This document shows positions 59,378 to 64,000 of a DNA stretch of 64,000 nt, one piece after another. Position 1 is the stretch's first letter, and each line of letters starts with the position of its first letter. The position numbers and the translations under genes are program-made. The notes beneath the pieces are model-generated. The model was given only the letters and a program-made list of their open reading frames with translations. It made no database searches and was not told the origin of the DNA. The stretch spans positions 496,001 through 560,000 of the forward strand of contig NC_018311.1 of the NCBI RefSeq assembly GCF_000234665.1. Reading direction: 5' to 3'. The DNA comes from Leishmania mexicana MHOM/GT/2001/U1103 (lineage: Eukaryota > Euglenozoa > Kinetoplastea > Trypanosomatida > Trypanosomatidae).

Positions 59378-60146
59378 CGAAAGGCGCAGCCGGCAGTGTT
59401 TGCTCATCGCCTGAGAGCAAGCGAACCATTGTGTGTGTGTGATGCGCTCCTCAAACCAGCCCACAGGTGCTCTCTTCCCTCCATATGCAGAAGCTCACAG
59501 GTGCAGTGGCATCAATCTCTTACAAGGAACCGCATAGGCTCACATGTTTTCCACTGTCCCTCCTCGTTGTTTGTGGGCGTGGTGCGCATCCGACGATGCT
59601 GTTGCCGTTGTCTCTCGAGGGCCTTTTATATCTTTCCCTTAATGCCGGACGGGGTGCATTACCGGGCGGCGGCACACAGTGGCCGCGCCCCCGCCGAGTA
59701 CGTCTGAATGCAAGCTCCCCGCGTCCTCATCTTCAAGCACCCAATCTCCCTCTCTCTGTTGCTCTTGTGCGCTGTACCATGTTGCCGTGCTCCCCTCTCG
59801 CGAACATCACTACACGAAACCAACAACAACAACGCCTTCCTCCGGCGTGCTTGCACGCTCTCTCGTTCCGGTGTCATTGACGCACACACAAATATATATA
59901 TATATATCTGCACAGTAACTTGCCAAACGTTCTTCAATCCACTTGGGAGTCCTCCGTCCATTTATCTGCTCATACCCGCACTTGCTCTCGACTGTGTACG
60001 CACGCTACCCTCTACGTGCTCCAGGTTTCCCTCACACTCTCCCCTTCTCTTTGGGCTTGGTCCTCCTCTGCCGTGATAGTGCTCTGTGACGACTGAGTGT
60101 GCGTCTGCTTTTCAGTGCCTTCGCGAATTGTATCTGGACAGCGATC
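59378..60146. other. Intergenic/UTR stretch
   Basis: No supported gene. It has an AT repeat at 59892-59907. C/T-rich sequence at about 60024-60070 precedes AG at 60114-60115 (TTTTCAG), a likely trans-splice acceptor about 30 nt before the permease ATG. Confidence 0.6.
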
Positions 60147-61622
60147 ATGTCTCGACTTCCCGGAGAACCACTGTCGGAGGTGGCGCAACATGGGCGGACG
60201 GAGCCGGCCTGTCACCCGCAGGATGAGGCGGTGAATACGAAACCCAAATCCGAATCCTCCAACGTTACAGACCGGCAGGATGACAATCCCGAGTTGACAA
60301 AGAAGCCGCACGCGGGGGCGGAGGACACCAACACAGGGGAGGCGTTGGACGAGGAGGATGCCGAGGAGGTGCCTCGAAAGAAGCATTACTCGAAGTTTCG
60401 TCTGTGGTTTGAGAAGGTCGTGCCACCGGGCGGTGTCATTGCGAGCTCCTTCACTCTGGGCAGCTCCACTCTTGGCGCCGGTATCCTCGGTCTCCCGGCC
60501 GCGTTCAACAGCATGGGCTTTGTGACTGCGCTGCTTGTGCTCATAGTCGTTACAGTGCTCACGGTCTTCTCTTTGTGGCTGCTGGCGCGGTGCTCCGACG
60601 CGGCGAAGGTTCGGACGTACGAGGATGTGGCTCGTGTGCTGCTCGGCCGTGGCGCCGACTACGCAGCCGCCATTTTCATGCTCGGCTTCTGTCTCGGCGG
60701 CGCCGTCAGCTACATCATTTCCATCGGTGACCTGCTCACTCCTATCTTTGACGACCCTAGTGTGCCAGAGTTCCTGAGGAAGAAGATTGGCAACAGCGTC
60801 ATCACGTCCATAGTGTGGCTCGTCGTCATTCTACCCCTGTGCCTGCCCAAGAATATCGACTCGCTCCGGCACACGTCCATCATAAGCGTCAGCATGGTGG
60901 TGTTCTTTGTCATCTGCATCATGCAGGACAGCTGCGAGTTCATGGCGAAGAACGGGTGGCGCAAGGATATCAAGTTCTTCAACACGGGCAATGACGCCAT
61001 TCAGGGCCTGGGCACTGTCATCTTCGCCTGCCTCGTCCAGATCAACGCTCAGGAAGTCTACTATGAGATGGCGGATCCGACGCCGCGCAACATGGTGCGT
61101 AACAGCGCAATCGCTATGGGCGGCTGCGGTCTCTTGTACGTTTTCGCTGGCGTCTTCGGCTGCGCGCGTTTCGGCTCCACGGTGAAGTCGTCCATTCTGC
61201 TCAAGTACCAGCCGCGTGAGGCGCCGCAGTTCTGGTTTGCCTACTTCGGCATCGTCGTGAAGATTTGCGTGGCCTTTGCGCTGCACCAGCTTCCGTTGCG
61301 CGACAGCATCTACCACTTCTTCTCGTGGGACGTCTACCGCATGCCCTGGTGGAGGAACGCTCTCATTTGTGGCGGTATCGCGGCATTCGTGCTGATCGTT
61401 GGCCTCCTAGTCCCGGACCTCAACATCGTCCTCGGCCTCGTCGGCTCCCTCTGCGGCGGCTTCATCGGCTTCATCTTCCCATCTCTCATGATCATGTACA
61501 CGGGTAAATGGAGTCTGAAGGATGTGGGCTTGTTCGAGTGGTCGGTGACCTATATCCTCCTCCTTGTTGGCGTCGTCGCCGTCGTCTTTGGCACCTCCGC
61601 TTCCATCTACTCAATCGTGTGA
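60147..61622 (+). CDS. AAAP-family amino acid permease
   Basis: The product has 491 residues. The first about 85 residues are hydrophilic and charged (with EALDEEDAEEVP), the cytosolic N-terminus typical of trypanosomatid AAAP transporters. About 11 hydrophobic segments follow. The first carries the AAAP signature SSFTLGSSTLGAGILGLPAA. Others include FMLGFCLGGAVSYIISIGD, SMVVFFVICIMQDS, GLVGSLCGGFIGFIFPSLMIMY and the final VVAVVFGTSASIYSIV. It is a proton-coupled or facilitative amino acid carrier in the plasma or vacuolar membrane. From recalled map position it may be the AAP7-type lysine permease; substrate cannot be read from the sequence. The ATG after the predicted acceptor is chosen; an in-frame extension lacks support. 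Confidence 0.95.
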   Translation: MSRLPGEPLSEVAQHGRTEPACHPQDEAVNTKPKSESSNVTDRQDDNPELTKKPHAGAEDTNTGEALDEEDAEEVPRKKHYSKFRLWFEKVVPPGGVIASSFTLGSSTLGAGILGLPAAFNSMGFVTALLVLIVVTVLTVFSLWLLARCSDAAKVRTYEDVARVLLGRGADYAAAIFMLGFCLGGAVSYIISIGDLLTPIFDDPSVPEFLRKKIGNSVITSIVWLVVILPLCLPKNIDSLRHTSIISVSMVVFFVICIMQDSCEFMAKNGWRKDIKFFNTGNDAIQGLGTVIFACLVQINAQEVYYEMADPTPRNMVRNSAIAMGGCGLLYVFAGVFGCARFGSTVKSSILLKYQPREAPQFWFAYFGIVVKICVAFALHQLPLRDSIYHFFSWDVYRMPWWRNALICGGIAAFVLIVGLLVPDLNIVLGLVGSLCGGFIGFIFPSLMIMYTGKWSLKDVGLFEWSVTYILLLVGVVAVVFGTSASIYSIV

Positions 61623-64000
61623 CCGCAAGGCCGAGGCGATCATGGCCAACTGGCGCTGCGGGAGGAGGGGGCGGGGCTGGCAGCCTTGAGCTAGCGCGCC
61701 AGCCGCCATGTTCTTTGTGGGCAGTGTAGTGCAGAGCACTGCCACTGGCACACGCATACGTGGAACGGCTTCCTCCATATACTTCACCATGCACCTGTGG
61801 CCCTGTGCAGCCGTGTTACTGGTTTGTGCGTCTGCGCCCGCGCCGGTCGCGTCGGAGTGCGTTTGTGTTTGCGCTTGTGGGTCGAACGAAGAGGACGCGG
61901 AGACCGTTGCCGCACTTCGCACATGCGCATAGACACACACACACACACACACGCATACGACAAGGACCGCGATGCAGATGCATCCACGCAGGCGCACGCA
62001 GGTTACCCGCACAAAAGGGCAGGAAAACCCGCAGAAGGATAAAAAATAAAACGAGAAACAGAAAACGAGTCGAGTCCTTTCGTGTGGTCTGCCTGCCTGT
62101 TGCCGTCTGCCCCTCCCCTCCGCGGACACTTCTCTCTCTCCGCTCCCTTCCTCCCTCCCCCTCTTCCGCTTCGTTTTATCTTATTTGATTGTGACTGTTG
62201 TGCTTCCGCTTTTTTCCTTGTTTACCCTTCTGCTCCCCTCCCTCCCCCTCCTCTTGTGTTTTTCATGCCTTTTTGTACGTTTCTTTTCTCCACGTTACGC
62301 GCTATGTGTGCCTGTGCGCCCACGTGTGCTCTGGCTTGTGTTTGTCTGTCCTGCTTATGTGACGGCATCGATGTGTGCACACGCGTCTCTCTTCTTTTCC
62401 CTCTTCCTTTTTGTGCATGCTGACATCCCTGTTCTGCTCCCGGGTTGTAGTTACCAGAGGGGGTGTGACACCCGCGATTGTACGTTGCCTCTGTGCCCCA
62501 CCCCCCCTCCTCGCGCATCCGCCTAGTGCTGCAAGTTTCTCTGCTCCACATACTGCTATCCTTTCTTTCCGAGCAAGGGTGCATATTTCACATGTAGGGA
62601 GGCGTTACGTAGAGGAGCGCATGACTGACAGCTCGGAATCTTCTTCTCTTTTTTTTTCACTCTGTGCTAGCCCACTTTTCTAGCCTGTGTGTTGGCTTTT
62701 CCTGTGACGTTTGTGGATGTGCTCATCGGTGCTCTTCACATAATGGGGTGCTTCGCTTGTCCTTGGGTTGGGTCGAAGAGGATGGCGCCATTGTGGCTTG
62801 CTTCTCTTTCCAACTTGAGGCGTGATCCCCGACACCTCCACCCTCCACATCATGAGCGCGCCATGTTTCTCGTTTCGAGGCCTTACACAACGAAGAATTT
62901 GACTCCGAGCAGTGCAGCAGGAGTGTGGACTGTGAGAGATGAAGCGCTCATACATTGCCTTGCCTGTATGTGTGTGTGTGTCAAGTGTTCGTCCTTGGGT
63001 GTGCATCAATACCCTCCTGCTGAGTGGCTGTATGAACCCCCTCTCCCCCTGCTCTGACAGTGTGCTCCTTCGATTTCTCCCCTCTCTCGACGATGATATG
63101 TAGATGTATATTTGCGTTTGGATTCGTGTGCCAAGCGGACATGCGTTCACGCGGGGCGCCTCAAGGAATAGAGGCAGGCGATGCGTTACCAACTCCCGTA
63201 TGTGTGAGACTACCCTCGCGAAAACGCTTTCTCTGTCTGCCGCTCACAATCCATCCAGAGAAGTCACGGGGGAGGGGGAGGAAATACCACCGCCTGCATC
63301 AATTGCTGCTGCCATTAGCTAACATGCATGTACCAATACTTCGCACGTAGCTTACTGTTGCAGCACCACTGGGCAGCATCTACGCGCCTCCTTTTTCGTA
63401 CTCTCTTTCTCGCACACAGGTACCGAAGCGGACGAACCGGCAAAGGGGCAGCATCAACATGTGTTTGTAGAACTCCCTGGAAGAAAGTATATGTAGAAAA
63501 CGAAAATAAAAACAGAAAAAAAACTGAAGGTTTAGGAACTGCAACGAAGACGGAACAGCAAGTAGACGCGATATGTGGTGGGGCACGCAAGGAGGGACCC
63601 TTCGAGTGTAGGATAGTTGTGAACAAGAGGCATCGAAATTTACGGGTCCCCTTTTTCCCCAACTCTATCGCGGTGCCGCTGGCTTAGTCATTGGCTTCCC
63701 CCTGCCATACCAATAGGTCCCATGACGCGCTACTTTCTCCTCTCGCCTGGCTCACTTCTGGCCCATTATGCGCCGAGAGTAGGGAGAATGCGGGCTGTCG
63801 AGTTTGGCTGCTGCTGCCGCTGTTGCCGTCATGGTCTTCTTTCCTTTTCTTTTGTGTTCTCACCCCCTCCTTTCCCCCTTTTTTCTTTTCATGATTTTTC
63901 TCTTTCCTTTGTGTGACTTTCCGACAATTCGAAACCTTTTTCTTCGTTTATTCCGACGCGTCCGTCATCGCCGGTGATCGTCTTCATTGGTGTGCCCTAG
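61623..64000. other. Gene-free right end, 2.4 kb
   Basis: No convincing ORF on either strand. It contains an AC repeat at about 61931-61952, an A-rich patch at about 62037-62065, T/C-rich sequence from 62080 to 62400, and an A-rich patch at about 63490-63535. No telomeric TTAGGG/CCCTAA repeats and no sixth SIDER copy are seen. It is probably the permease 3' UTR plus intergenic sequence. Confidence 0.55.

Noticed and set aside
1..64000. CRISPR arrays, bacterial operons, ribosome binding sites, rRNA genes
   Set aside because: Nothing of the kind is present; gene structure is kinetoplastid and the repeats are retroposons, microsatellites and the intragenic 60-bp units.
61623..64000. Chromosome end or subtelomere
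   Set aside because: Gene-poor and low-complexity, but no telomere-type repeats are seen, so the end cannot be claimed.

Overview
The window looks like part of a Leishmania (kinetoplastid) chromosome. It is GC-rich, all 23 supported protein genes lie on the + strand without visible introns, and they are separated by 0.5-3 kb gaps. The gaps are full of pyrimidine tracts followed by AG, the usual trans-splice acceptor arrangement, and of simple GT/CA/TA/C runs. This is the layout of one polycistronic transcription unit. The products are eukaryotic and several are mitochondrial or kinetoplastid-specific, such as a probable RNA-editing complex KREPA3. Five copies of a ~0.4 kb SIDER-like degenerate retroposon sit between genes, all in the sense direction. 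From memory of gene order, the desaturase, MsrA and amino-acid permease fit the distal part of Leishmania chromosome 7; that is recollection, not something the sequence proves.

Layout. 1-2255 has no gene. Then come an acidic nucleoplasmin-like nucleolar-type protein with C-terminal 60-bp repeats (2256), a CIAO2/MIP18 cytosolic Fe-S assembly protein (4930), a PIF1-family helicase with a C-terminal extension that I read as a PIN-like nuclease domain (6435), a PIN1-type parvulin (11456), a diverged SIDER copy, a small mitochondrial OB-fold candidate (13382), a Sel1-repeat protein (14778), a P5A ATPase (17171), a DPY-30 domain protein (22797), a lipoate-protein ligase (24065), KREPA3 (26135) and a beta-propeller/coiled-coil protein (29005).

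The second half holds four almost identical SIDER copies (about 32.4, 41.5, 44.8 and 49.2 kb) interleaved with a front-end fatty acid desaturase (33037), a BCNT/SWC5-like protein (35794), a small basic protein (37385), the mitochondrial ATP synthase c subunit (38233), a membrane-anchored coiled-coil protein (39874), proteasome RPN10 (42622), a Miro-like GTPase (45702) and MsrA (48274). A 3 kb gap follows, then a 2535-residue VPS13-like protein (51770) and an AAAP amino-acid permease (60147). The last 2.4 kb has no convincing gene.

The genes do not form a metabolic operon; co-transcription is the kinetoplastid norm. Regulation is expected after transcription, through the 3' UTRs where the SIDERs sit. 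The most notable points are the PIF1-PIN-like fusion, the four >98% identical direct SIDER repeats that bracket RPN10 and Miro-MsrA, a conserved hairpin at the SIDER 5' end, and a short upstream ORF overlapping the start of the BCNT-like gene.
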